Shown: positions 1 through 6,580 of the stretch, piece after piece | Numbering within the stretch: position 1 is the stretch's first letter | How the letters are laid out: each line of letters starts with the position of its first letter | Source: Yanghanlia caeni | GTDB taxonomy: Bacteria > Pseudomonadota > Gammaproteobacteria > Burkholderiales > Burkholderiaceae_B | Reading direction: 5' to 3' | Length of the DNA stretch: 64,000 nucleotides | Assembly (NCBI GenBank): GCA_030733815.1 | Contig: JAUZQE010000002.1 | Span: forward strand, 1-64,000 | Program-made: the position numbers and the translations under genes | Notes under the pieces: model-generated | Told to the model about the DNA's origin: nothing | Seen by the model: only the letters and a program-made list of their open reading frames with translations | Databases searched by the model: none

Positions 1-528
1 CCCTGTGCATCTCCTTGCGGCTTTCTTGAGCATATTAATGACCAGTGAGAAATCGGGTCGATTGCTGGTCTCGTAAGCCACGATTTCACCATTGTAGAGG
101 TCCATAACCGGCGACAGATACAACTTCTTGCCTGCCACGGCAAACTCGGTCACGTCCGTCACCCATTTCTGGTTTGCTTGCGATGCAGCAAATTCGCGGT
201 TGAGAGAGTTGGGGGCAGCCTCACCGAGCTCGCCCCTATAAGACCTGAACTTCTTTGCGCGCACGCGCGATTTCAAGCCCATTTCACTCATAAGTCGCTG
301 TACAGCCTTATGATTGACCAGATGGCCATCACGACGGATAGTCGCCGTGATGCGACGATAACCATACAGGCCGCGATGTTCCGCATAGACGGCCTGAATT
401 TTCGCTTTGAGCTCGTCATGTCGACCAGGCGACCGCAAAACCTTGGCCTGATAATAAAACGTGCTGCGGGGCAGTTGCGCAACATGCAGCAAGTCTGTCA
501 AGGGAAATTCATGCCTCAGTTCCAGCAC
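1..528 (-). CDS. IS3-family transposase OrfB (partial, DDE integrase)
   Basis: This is the catalytic half of the IS3 transposase; it runs off the window start. Translating the minus strand gives VLELRHEFPLTDLLHV, then STFYYQAKVLRSPGR, HRGLYGYRRITATIRRDG, NHKAVQRLMSEMGLKSRV, and the DDE-domain start QKWVTDVTEFAVAGKKLYLS with the first catalytic Asp in WVTDVTEF. The match to E. coli InsK is clear by eye. No ATG lies at the expected start. I propose GTG at 528, preceded by a GGAAAGG purine run about 9 bases upstream. The frame stays open back to a stop at 586-588, so in an intact element it could also be reached by a -1 frameshift from OrfA. Confidence 0.8.
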   Translation of the reverse strand, partial: MLELRHEFPLTDLLHVAQLPRSTFYYQAKVLRSPGRHDELKAKIQAVYAEHRGLYGYRRITATIRRDGHLVNHKAVQRLMSEMGLKSRVRAKKFRSYRGELGEAAPNSLNREFAASQANQKWVTDVTEFAVAGKKLYLSPVMDLYNGEIVAYETSNRPDFSLVINMLKKAARRCTG

Positions 529-562
529 TATTTGCGCCCTTTCCGCTGCGCCAATTTCTTCG

Positions 563-1045
563 CTAGAACCAAGGCACTGACTTTTTTAAGTACGCGACCT
601 CCGCGCGTAACCGTTGATTCTCGCGCAGCAGCCCGTCTTCCGCTGACAGCTCAGATTCTGGCGACCGAGGCGACCTCTTTTTCTTTGTCGACATCGAATG
701 GTCCAATGATGGAAGGCTCTGCGGCGCACGAAGCTCGCCGCGTTCATGTTGTTGCTGCCATAACATGATGCTATGAGGGTTACCGATATTGTAAATAGCG
801 CCAAGCTCACGGTAGGACAGATTTTCAGCTGCCCTACGGTGCAGCACTTCCAGTTTGAACTCTTGCGTGTATCGGCCGCGCTGACGCACGAGACCGGCAC
901 TGCCATGGTGTTGGTATGCCGCCACCCAACTTCTGACGAGGCTGTTAGCGATGCCGTATTTGGCTGCGAGGATTTTGTATCCCCCTTTGCCCGCGAGGTA
1001 GTCCCGAACCACTTTCAGTTTGAACCTGAGGTCGAATTTCCTCAT
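563..1045 (-). CDS. IS3-family transposase OrfA (probably frame-shifted at its C terminus)
   Basis: This 160-residue DNA-binding subunit has two helix-turn-helix repeats, as in InsJ of IS150: an N-terminal unit ([20 protein letters not shown]) and a second around residues 65-95 ([20 protein letters not shown]). A leucine-zipper-like stretch follows ([17 protein letters not shown]). The reading ends abruptly with SVPWF after LKK. If one base is restored in the A6 run at 582-587, the frame continues as [20 protein letters not shown] and stops at 528-530. That resembles normal OrfA C termini and overlaps OrfB in the expected -1 register. I infer a one-base A-tract contraction, or else use of the slippery site. 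Confidence 0.8.
   Translation of the reverse strand: MRKFDLRFKLKVVRDYLAGKGGYKILAAKYGIANSLVRSWVAAYQHHGSAGLVRQRGRYTQEFKLEVLHRRAAENLSYRELGAIYNIGNPHSIMLWQQQHERGELRAPQSLPSLDHSMSTKKKRSPRSPESELSAEDGLLRENQRLRAEVAYLKKSVPWF
581..587 (-). other. A-AAA-AAG slippery heptamer at the end of OrfA
   Basis: On the minus strand the zero-frame codons read TTA AAA AAG, giving the canonical A AAA AAG heptamer used for -1 frameshifting in many IS3 elements. A -1 slip leads into an 18-codon tail ending at 528, not directly into OrfB. The site therefore either restores a normal OrfA C terminus or marks a one-base deletion in the A run. Confidence 0.5.
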
Positions 1046-1060
1046 ATGCCCTCCAAGGTA

Positions 1061-1086
1061 GTGTCCAACTCTTGGGGGTCAGTTCA
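1061..1086. repeat. Terminal inverted repeat of the IS3-family element (right end)
   Basis: The plus strand reads GTGTCCAACTCTTGGGGG then TCAGTTCA. Read inward on the minus strand this is TGAACTGACCCCCAAGAG followed by TTGGACAC, resembling IS150-group ends (TG...TTGGAC). The interrupted metallo-hydrolase coding sequence resumes directly outside it. The partner repeat is outside the window. Confidence 0.7.
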
Positions 1087-1208
1087 AACCCGGGGTGATT
1101 CACACCTTGAACCATGCCGCAATCGACCAGGAAGCGGACATTAGCCGCTTCGACCAGGAAGCACGATCCGGTGACTTCTCGGGCTGCGCCCAAAAAACTG
1201 AGTTTCAT
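1087..1208 (-). pseudogene. 5' fragment of an MBL-fold/beta-CASP metallo-hydrolase, truncated by the IS3 element
   Basis: The fragment begins [20 protein letters not shown] and continues to [10 protein letters not shown]. This is the signature N terminus of the RNase J/CPSF-like (beta-CASP) metallo-beta-lactamase family, normally about 450 residues. Only about 40 codons remain before the IS terminal repeat. Reading on into the IS adds an unrelated tail that stops at 945. The HxHxDH metal motif would have lain downstream and is absent, so the fragment cannot be active. It starts 7 bases after the DUF2892 gene and was probably co-transcribed with it. The rest of the gene may lie beyond the window start. 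Confidence 0.8.
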
Positions 1209-1215
1209 AGGGCGT

Positions 1216-1419
1216 TCACTCGGGTTTTCGCATCGGGCAAGTGCTGAGGCCGAGCAGGCGATAGCCAGGACAGCGGCCTGCCAGGCCGGTGAGGAGTGGC
1301 ATGATTCCAATGAGTCCCAGCCAACGCCAAGATGAGTCCAGCCACAATGGGAGACTGAGCAAAATCAGTCCGATGACGATGCGCACAATGCGGTCGAGAT
1401 TTCCAACGTTGATTTGCAT
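1216..1419 (-). CDS. DUF2892 (YgaP-like) small inner-membrane protein
   Basis: This is a 67-residue protein with the DUF2892 pattern: [18 protein letters not shown], a hydrophobic hairpin (two predicted membrane helices, roughly residues 13-28 and 31-47), and a C-terminal [15 protein letters not shown] segment with the two typical cysteines. DUF2892 occurs alone or fused to rhodanese domains; its function is uncertain. The start is set by an AAAGGAG ribosome site ending 6 bases before the ATG. The ISL3-family element inserted just upstream of that site, so the gene keeps its ribosome site but is cut off from the upstream efflux operon. It overlaps nothing and is followed closely by the truncated metallo-hydrolase. 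Confidence 0.8.
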   Translation of the reverse strand: MQINVGNLDRIVRIVIGLILLSLPLWLDSSWRWLGLIGIMPLLTGLAGRCPGYRLLGLSTCPMRKPE

Positions 1420-1427
1420 GACGGTCT

Positions 1428-1435
1428 CCTTTTGT
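1428..1435. repeat. Target-site duplication CCTTTTGT, left copy
   Basis: This 8-bp sequence directly abuts the left terminal repeat of the ISL3-family element and is identical to 2741-2748. Eight base pairs is the usual duplication length for ISL3 elements. Confidence 0.9.
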
Positions 1436-1460
1436 GGCTCTGTTGAATTTCAAGTGGGTT
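1436..1460. repeat. ISL3 left terminal inverted repeat
   Basis: GGCTCTGTTGAATTTCAAG followed by TGGGTT. It matches the inverted right end (GCCTCTTTTCAATTTCGAG then TGGGTA) at about 19 of 25 positions. Confidence 0.85.
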
Positions 1461-2685
1461 GCCGGGCATGAGGGTTGATCACTGCGAAGTCGAGCTTGCC
1501 GGCGATCAGGAAGATGACGGTTCTGATAGTGGTGAAGCGGGTGAAGCCGCGAGCGCGGCGCTTGGCGGACTGAAACAGGCCGTTGAGCGCTTCGAGGAAG
1601 CCGTTGGTCTGGCGGGTCTGGGCCCAGGCGACGATGCCCTCGAGGTGGCGACGGACCATGGCGGCGACCTCCTTCATGGGTTCGACCTTGGAACGCATGA
1701 CGCAGGTGCACCAGTGCTTGAGCATGTCGCGTGCCACGTTGATCTGCTTGCGCGCGAGGATCTCGCGCAGCTGCTCCTTGTAGACCCAGGCGCGCGCGGT
1801 GCGCACAGTGGCCATCCTGGCGATCAGGGCATCCAGATCGGCGGCAGCCTCGGGCTTGAGGCTGGCGCGGTTCTTCAGCAGCGACCAGCGCATCCCCTTG
1901 AGGGACTTGTCGCTGCGCTGCTCGATGCGGCGCATCCTGTCCACGGCCGCATTGGCGTGCCCGATGACGTGGAACTTGTCGAAGGTGACGCGCGCGTTGG
2001 GCAGGTGCTCGGCGCAGCCCCTGATGAACGCTGGCGACATGTCGATGCTGACGGACGTGATCTGCTCCGCAGGGCAGTGACGGCTTTGCAGCTCGGTTGT
2101 CAGCTGGGCGATCGAGTCGGCGCCGCGGCCCTCCGCCACGGCGATCACGCGTCGCTCAGTGGCGTCTGCGGCGAGCGTGATGTAATCATGCCCGCGAGCC
2201 CGCGACGTCTCGTCGATGGCCAGCTCGCGCACCGCGGACAGGTCCGTTTGCGCCAGGGCGAGCTCCACGTAGCGCTCGCAGAGCGCGGCGACACGGTGAC
2301 GGCTCACGCCCACCAGGCGCGCCGCCGCGGCAAAGGTCATCTGCTGGCACAGCAGCAGCACCAGGGCTTCGAACAGCAGCGTGAAGCCCGAGAGCTTGCC
2401 GGCCCACGGCGGATCGACCTGGCGGACGCTGCCATCGGGCAGCTTTACCCGGGGGACACGCACTTCCAGGAAGCACTCGTGCTGGAAGAAGTTCAGGTGC
2501 CGGTAACGCTTGGCGACGGTGTCGTGAACCGGATGCTGGCCCTCCACGCCAGCCAGCGCGAAGCGGCTGCCGGCGATGAAGTCCACCCGGATGGTGAGCG
2601 TCTTGGCCGCCAAATCGAAGTCCGCGCCCGTCACCTGCCACGGCGGAGAGACCCCCAAGGCAGCCTCAAACAGCTTGTCAGTCAT
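1450..2685 (-). CDS. ISL3-family transposase
   Basis: This 411-residue DDE transposase mobilises the surrounding element. Visible family features are the N-terminal region with FFQHECFLEVRVPRVKLPDG, a central helix-turn-helix (TFAAAARLVGVSRHRVAAL, about residues 117-135), and an ELAIDETS motif (catalytic Asp about 158). SIDMSPAFIRGC and FDKFHV (Asp 215 and Asp 236) and NGFLEALNGLFQ (catalytic Glu about 365) follow. Length and motif order match full-length ISL3 transposases. No frameshift or internal stop is seen, so it is probably functional. The stop lies only 14 bases inside the left terminal repeat. Confidence 0.93.
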   Translation of the reverse strand: MTDKLFEAALGVSPPWQVTGADFDLAAKTLTIRVDFIAGSRFALAGVEGQHPVHDTVAKRYRHLNFFQHECFLEVRVPRVKLPDGSVRQVDPPWAGKLSGFTLLFEALVLLLCQQMTFAAAARLVGVSRHRVAALCERYVELALAQTDLSAVRELAIDETSRARGHDYITLAADATERRVIAVAEGRGADSIAQLTTELQSRHCPAEQITSVSIDMSPAFIRGCAEHLPNARVTFDKFHVIGHANAAVDRMRRIEQRSDKSLKGMRWSLLKNRASLKPEAAADLDALIARMATVRTARAWVYKEQLREILARKQINVARDMLKHWCTCVMRSKVEPMKEVAAMVRRHLEGIVAWAQTRQTNGFLEALNGLFQSAKRRARGFTRFTTIRTVIFLIAGKLDFAVINPHARQPT

Positions 2686-2715
2686 ACCCGATCCCGTACC
2701 TGCTCAGGTCCAGCT

Positions 2716-2740
2716 TACCCACTCGAAATTGAAAAGAGGC
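2716..2740. repeat. ISL3 right terminal inverted repeat
   Basis: This is the inverted partner of 1436-1460, located 30 bases upstream of the transposase start. The shared core is AATTTC-A/G-AGTGGGT. Confidence 0.85.
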
Positions 2741-2748
2741 CCTTTTGT
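2741..2748. repeat. Target-site duplication CCTTTTGT, right copy
   Basis: Identical to 1428-1435 and immediately outside the right terminal repeat. It is followed 4 bases later by the end of the efflux outer-membrane gene. Confidence 0.9.
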
Positions 2749-2752
2749 TGAG

Positions 2753-4291
2753 TCAGCGGCTTGAAAACGCGACGGGGGCGGCAGCGCCCCGCAGCGGATG
2801 GGTTGCGGTCGATGCCGTCGTGGATACGTCCCAGCCACCACCAAGGGCCTTGTACAGCGCCACCAGTTGCACGGCGGCGTTGGTATGCGCGCGTGCGGCT
2901 GCGGTTTCGGCCTCGTGCAGACTGCGCTGGGCAGCCAGCAGTTCGACCAGCGCAATGTCGCCCGCCGCGTAGCGCGCCTTGGCGTGGCCGTAGCTGGTGC
3001 GCGCGGCATCCAGTGCCATACCGCGGCGCTCCAGTGTGTCCAGCCCGCCGTGGTAGTCGCCAAGCGCGCGCTCGGCATCGCCCAGCGCCGCCAGCACGGC
3101 CTGCTCATAGGCCAGCGCGGCCTGCCGCTCGGCCGCCTCGCGTGCCCGAATTTCGGCGCGCACACGGCCGCCGTCGAACAGGCGCCAGGAAATCAGCGGC
3201 AGGATGGAAAAACGCGAGCTGGATGCATCGAACCAATCGCCCGTACTGAGCGCTTGGAACCCGCCGCCGACACCGATGGAGAGTTTGGGGAACAACTCGG
3301 CCGTGGCCACGCCGATGTCGGCGGAACTCGCTGCCAGGCGACGTTCCGCAGCCAGCACGTCCGGGCGCCGGCGCAGCATCTCTGCGCGCTCGCCCACCGG
3401 CAGCGCCCGCAGCGTGCTCGGCGTCAAGGGGCCATCCAGTAGTGCCAGCTCCCGCTCCGGCGGCGCGCCCAGCAGCACGCCCAGGCTGAGTATCGCGGCG
3501 CGCTGTCGCGCCTGGATATCCGGGATGAGCGCGTTGACTGCTGTCCATTGGGCGTACGCCGCGTCCACGTCGGCGGCCGACGCGTCGCCCAGCGCATGCC
3601 GCAGGCGCACCAATTCCAAGGTCTGCTGCAGCGTATCCAGTGTGGCCTGTTGTGCGTGCAACTCGTAGCGGGCGCCGACGGCGGTGAACCAGGTGCGCGC
3701 GACCTCGGCCACGACGCGCATGCGTACGCCCTGTGCCTCGGCTTCGGTCGCCTGCAGGCGGGCGCTGGCGCCTTCCAGCGCGCGCCGCTTGGCCCCGAAC
3801 AAGTCAGCCTCCCAGGCCGCGTCGAAGCCCGCGTCGTAGATGGTCTGCGTGGCGTCAAGGCCGGGGATCGAGCCTACGGGCAGGGGTCCGTTCTCGCTTT
3901 GACGGCGCCGGTTGACGCTCGCGCCAGCGGCGGCGGTGGGCAATGCCTCGCCGGCCACACGATCGCGCAGGGCGCGTGCCTCATCGATGCGTGCCGCAGC
4001 CTGGCGCAGATCCAGGTTCTGTGCCAGCGCCGTGGCTATCAGGCGATCGAGGATGGGATCGTCCAGTGCAGACCACCATTGGCTCAAGTCTGCGGACTGG
4101 GATTCGCTTGCCAACGGCAAGCTCCAGCCGCTGCCGACGTCGACCGGCGGCGGCTCGCGGTAGTCGGGGCCCACGCTTGCGCAGGCAGTCAGCAGCACGC
4201 AGGACAGGGCCAGCGCGAGCGGACGCGCGCGCCCAGGGGTCAGGCCGGTGACGGTTGCGCGAAGAAAGGGAGTGCGGGGCTTGGATTTCAT
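2753..4291 (-). CDS. Efflux outer-membrane lipoprotein, NodT/OprM (RND OMF) family
   Basis: This TolC-like channel is predicted to carry substrates exported by the adjoining ABC pump across the outer membrane. The ATG at 4291 overlaps the preceding permease stop as ATGA. It gives a 512-residue protein with a lipoprotein signal (hydrophobic LALALSCVLL, lipobox LTAC with the lipidated Cys) followed by ASVGPDYREPP, the usual NodT-family start. Two long OEP repeats follow, typical of the trimeric alpha-barrel. A longer in-frame start at 4360 would bury the lipobox and is rejected. Classic E. coli ybhGFSR operons lack an outer-membrane gene, so this one is an extended version. The ISL3 element sits 4 bases after the stop. 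Confidence 0.92.
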   Translation of the reverse strand: MKSKPRTPFLRATVTGLTPGRARPLALALSCVLLTACASVGPDYREPPPVDVGSGWSLPLASESQSADLSQWWSALDDPILDRLIATALAQNLDLRQAAARIDEARALRDRVAGEALPTAAAGASVNRRRQSENGPLPVGSIPGLDATQTIYDAGFDAAWEADLFGAKRRALEGASARLQATEAEAQGVRMRVVAEVARTWFTAVGARYELHAQQATLDTLQQTLELVRLRHALGDASAADVDAAYAQWTAVNALIPDIQARQRAAILSLGVLLGAPPERELALLDGPLTPSTLRALPVGERAEMLRRRPDVLAAERRLAASSADIGVATAELFPKLSIGVGGGFQALSTGDWFDASSSRFSILPLISWRLFDGGRVRAEIRAREAAERQAALAYEQAVLAALGDAERALGDYHGGLDTLERRGMALDAARTSYGHAKARYAAGDIALVELLAAQRSLHEAETAAARAHTNAAVQLVALYKALGGGWDVSTTASTATHPLRGAAAPVAFSSR

Positions 4292-5406
4292 TGCAGGCGT
4301 CCTCGGACGAATACGGTGGCCATCGTCAGCGTGGCCAGGGCGATGACCGCCAGCGGCCACAGGCTGGCGAGAATATCACCGGGCGGCATGGCCTTGAGAA
4401 AGCTGCCTTCGACGATGATGAGGAAATGGGTCAGTGGAATGGCCTGAGCCAGCCATTGCAGGACGACAGGCATGTTTTCCACAGGTGTCGCAAAGCCGGA
4501 CATCAGCACCGCCGGCACGCCGATGGCGAACGCCCCCAGGATGGCCTGCTGCTGCGTCATGCTGACCGCGGAAATCATCAGACCGATGCCGACCACCGAC
4601 AGGATGAACAGCACCAGACTGGCGAGCAGGAGCGCAAACGAGCCCGTAAACGGGATGCCGAACAGGAAGACGCCCGCGCTGATCATGAACAGGCCCAGCG
4701 CAGTGCCAATTGCGAGTGCCGGCAGTGATTTGGAAATGATGATCTCTGGCGTCGAGGTGGGCGACACCAGCAACTGGTCGAAGGTGCCGAGTTCACGTTC
4801 GCGCGCAATCGACAGCGAGGTGATGAGCAGCGCGCTGAACAGCGCCAGGATGCCCGTCAGGCCGGGCACGATGAACCAGCGGTAGACCAGATTCGGGTTG
4901 AACCAGTGGCGCACGACCACGGGCGTTGGTGCCTGGGCGTCGGGCACGACCTCGGCGCCGACATCGGCGGCGATGGTGGACAGATAGGCCACGGTGATCT
5001 GCCCGGAGTTGCTGCGCCGGCCATCGACCAGTACCTGCGCGCGGCCACTTTCGCCGGCGGCGATGGAGCGCGAAAAATCCACCGGGATGGCGAGCGCGGC
5101 GATCACCTCGCCACGGTCGATCAGCTCGTGCAGCTGCTGCTGGCTGTCGACATGCCGGACGTGGGTGATGAAGCGGGCGCTGTCCAGGCGCTGTACCAAC
5201 TCGTGCGACCACCGCCCCGCATCCTGATCGTAGACGGCGATATCGACGTTGCGCACTTCCAGCGTCGCGGCAAAGGCAAACACCAGCAACTGCAGGATCG
5301 GCGGCACGAACACCACCATGCGGCTGCGCGGGTCGCGCAGGACGCTGAGTACTTCCTTGATGAACTGGGCGCGCAGGCGGGTGAACGAGAATGCGGAAGT
5401 CAACAT
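4288..5406 (-). CDS. ABC-2 type multidrug exporter permease (YbhR-like)
   Basis: This 372-residue inner-membrane permease has the ABC-2 layout: one N-terminal membrane helix (MVVFVPPILQLLVFAFAATL), a large periplasmic domain (about residues 50-170) and five helices in the C-terminal half. It carries the family motif ARERELGTFDQLLVSPTSTPE before the second helix. It is the last of the paired permeases and is coupled by ATGA to the outer-membrane gene. Only 4 bases separate it from the upstream permease, so the pair is probably co-translated and forms a heterodimer. By analogy with YbhFSR it may export drugs or cations; the real substrate is unknown. Confidence 0.92.
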   Translation of the reverse strand: MLTSAFSFTRLRAQFIKEVLSVLRDPRSRMVVFVPPILQLLVFAFAATLEVRNVDIAVYDQDAGRWSHELVQRLDSARFITHVRHVDSQQQLHELIDRGEVIAALAIPVDFSRSIAAGESGRAQVLVDGRRSNSGQITVAYLSTIAADVGAEVVPDAQAPTPVVVRHWFNPNLVYRWFIVPGLTGILALFSALLITSLSIARERELGTFDQLLVSPTSTPEIIISKSLPALAIGTALGLFMISAGVFLFGIPFTGSFALLLASLVLFILSVVGIGLMISAVSMTQQQAILGAFAIGVPAVLMSGFATPVENMPVVLQWLAQAIPLTHFLIIVEGSFLKAMPPGDILASLWPLAVIALATLTMATVFVRGRLQ

Positions 5407-5410
5407 CGCG

Positions 5411-6580
5411 TCACTCCAGGTTCTTGCGCGTGGCGCGCTTGGCGATCACGAAGAACAGCACCCCGATCGCCGCCATGGCCGCCAGGTTGGGCAGGAACAC
5501 GGCCCAGATGTCGCCGGCCAGGAACACCGTCTTCAGCGAATCGACGAAGTAACGCGCCGGAACCAGCCGGGTGATGGCGCGGATCGGTGCCGGCATGGCG
5601 TCGATCTCGTACAGAAAGCCCGACAACATGAAGGCCGGCAGGAAGCCCGAGAACAGCGCAATCTGCGCGGCCAGGAACTGGTTGCGTGCCAAGGAGGAAA
5701 TCAGCAGACCCTGACCCAGCGCCGGCACCATGAACACCGCCGACAGCAGCAGCAGCGCCGCCAGCGAGCCCCGCATCGGGACCCCGAACACGAACACCGC
5801 CAGCGCCGCCGCACCCAGCGTGGACAGCATGCCGAGCACGAAGTACGGCAGCAGCTTGCCGATCAGGATTTCGGCCACCGAGGCCGGCGTGGACAGCACC
5901 GCCTCCATGGTGCCGCGCTCCCATTCACGCGCCACCACCAGTGCAGTCAGCATGGTGCCGATGATGGTCATGACGATGGCGATGGCACCGGGAATCAGTG
6001 CGCGGCGGCTTTCCAGCTCGGGGTTGAACCAGTAGCGCGGTTCCAGCATGACGGCCTGCGCTGGTGCTCCGACGTCCAGTCCGGCACGCCAGGACTGGAC
6101 CACGCCGCGGGCGTAGTTCTCGACGTAGTTGGCGGTATTGGGGTAGGAGCCGTCGGTGACGATCTGCACCAGCGGCTCGCTGCCACGCTGGGCCAGCCGC
6201 TGCTCGAAATCCTGCGGGATCACCACGTAGCCGCGCAGGTCGCCTGAGACCAGCTGGTCGGCCACTTCGCGCCGGTCATGGGCGAAGTGGGCATCCAGGA
6301 ACTTTGTGCCGGCAAAGGCCGCCGCAAGCTCCTGCGCTGCAGCGCCGGGCGACTCCAGCACCACGCCGACGCGGACATCCTTCGCATCCAGCGACACCGC
6401 ATAGGCGAACAGCAGCAGCAACACCACCGGCAGCACGAACGCGATCAGCAGCGTCGAGGGGTCGCGCAGCGCCTGGTAGCTTTCCTTGGTGACCAGGGCG
6501 ATCAAGCGCCGCAGATCAAAATGGCGCAGGTCGGTCTGCTGTGGTCCATTCCCGTCCTTGTGCTTTGTGGTGCCGTTCAT
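5411..6580 (-). CDS. ABC-2 type multidrug exporter permease (YbhS-like)
   Basis: This 389-residue ABC-2 permease has the same layout as its downstream partner: N-terminal helix (LLIAFVLPVVLLLLFAYAVS), a long periplasmic domain, the AREWERGTMEAVLSTPASVAE motif, then five membrane helices. Its ATG at 6580 overlaps the TGA of the ATPase gene (ATGA), showing tight translational coupling. Together with the other permease and the double ATPase it forms a complete exporter like E. coli YbhFSR. The start codon is supported by the overlap and by the absence of membrane sequence upstream. Confidence 0.92.
   Translation of the reverse strand: MNGTTKHKDGNGPQQTDLRHFDLRRLIALVTKESYQALRDPSTLLIAFVLPVVLLLLFAYAVSLDAKDVRVGVVLESPGAAAQELAAAFAGTKFLDAHFAHDRREVADQLVSGDLRGYVVIPQDFEQRLAQRGSEPLVQIVTDGSYPNTANYVENYARGVVQSWRAGLDVGAPAQAVMLEPRYWFNPELESRRALIPGAIAIVMTIIGTMLTALVVAREWERGTMEAVLSTPASVAEILIGKLLPYFVLGMLSTLGAAALAVFVFGVPMRGSLAALLLLSAVFMVPALGQGLLISSLARNQFLAAQIALFSGFLPAFMLSGFLYEIDAMPAPIRAITRLVPARYFVDSLKTVFLAGDIWAVFLPNLAAMAAIGVLFFVIAKRATRKNLE

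Larger units (their letters stand above)
1..1086 (-). mobile_element. IS3-family insertion sequence (IS150-like), one end outside the window
   Basis: This is a partial insertion sequence transcribed toward the window start. It contains a two-frame transposase, OrfA at 563-1045 and OrfB from about 528 to the window edge. At its right end is a terminal-repeat-like sequence which on the minus strand begins TGAACTGACCCCC, as IS150-group ends do. OrfB aligns by eye with E. coli IS150 InsK through the first part of the DDE domain. The element has truncated a metallo-hydrolase gene immediately outside its end at 1086. The opposite end and any target duplication lie outside the window. Confidence 0.85.
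1436..2740 (-). mobile_element. Complete ISL3-family insertion sequence (1305 bp)
   Basis: A single transposase gene (1450-2685) is enclosed by imperfect terminal inverted repeats at 1436-1460 and 2716-2740. These are flanked by the perfect 8-bp direct repeat CCTTTTGT. All structural parts are present, so the copy looks complete and recent. It lies 4 bases past the stop of the outer-membrane efflux gene and just ahead of the DUF2892 ribosome site, splitting what was evidently one minus-strand transcription unit. Confidence 0.93.
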
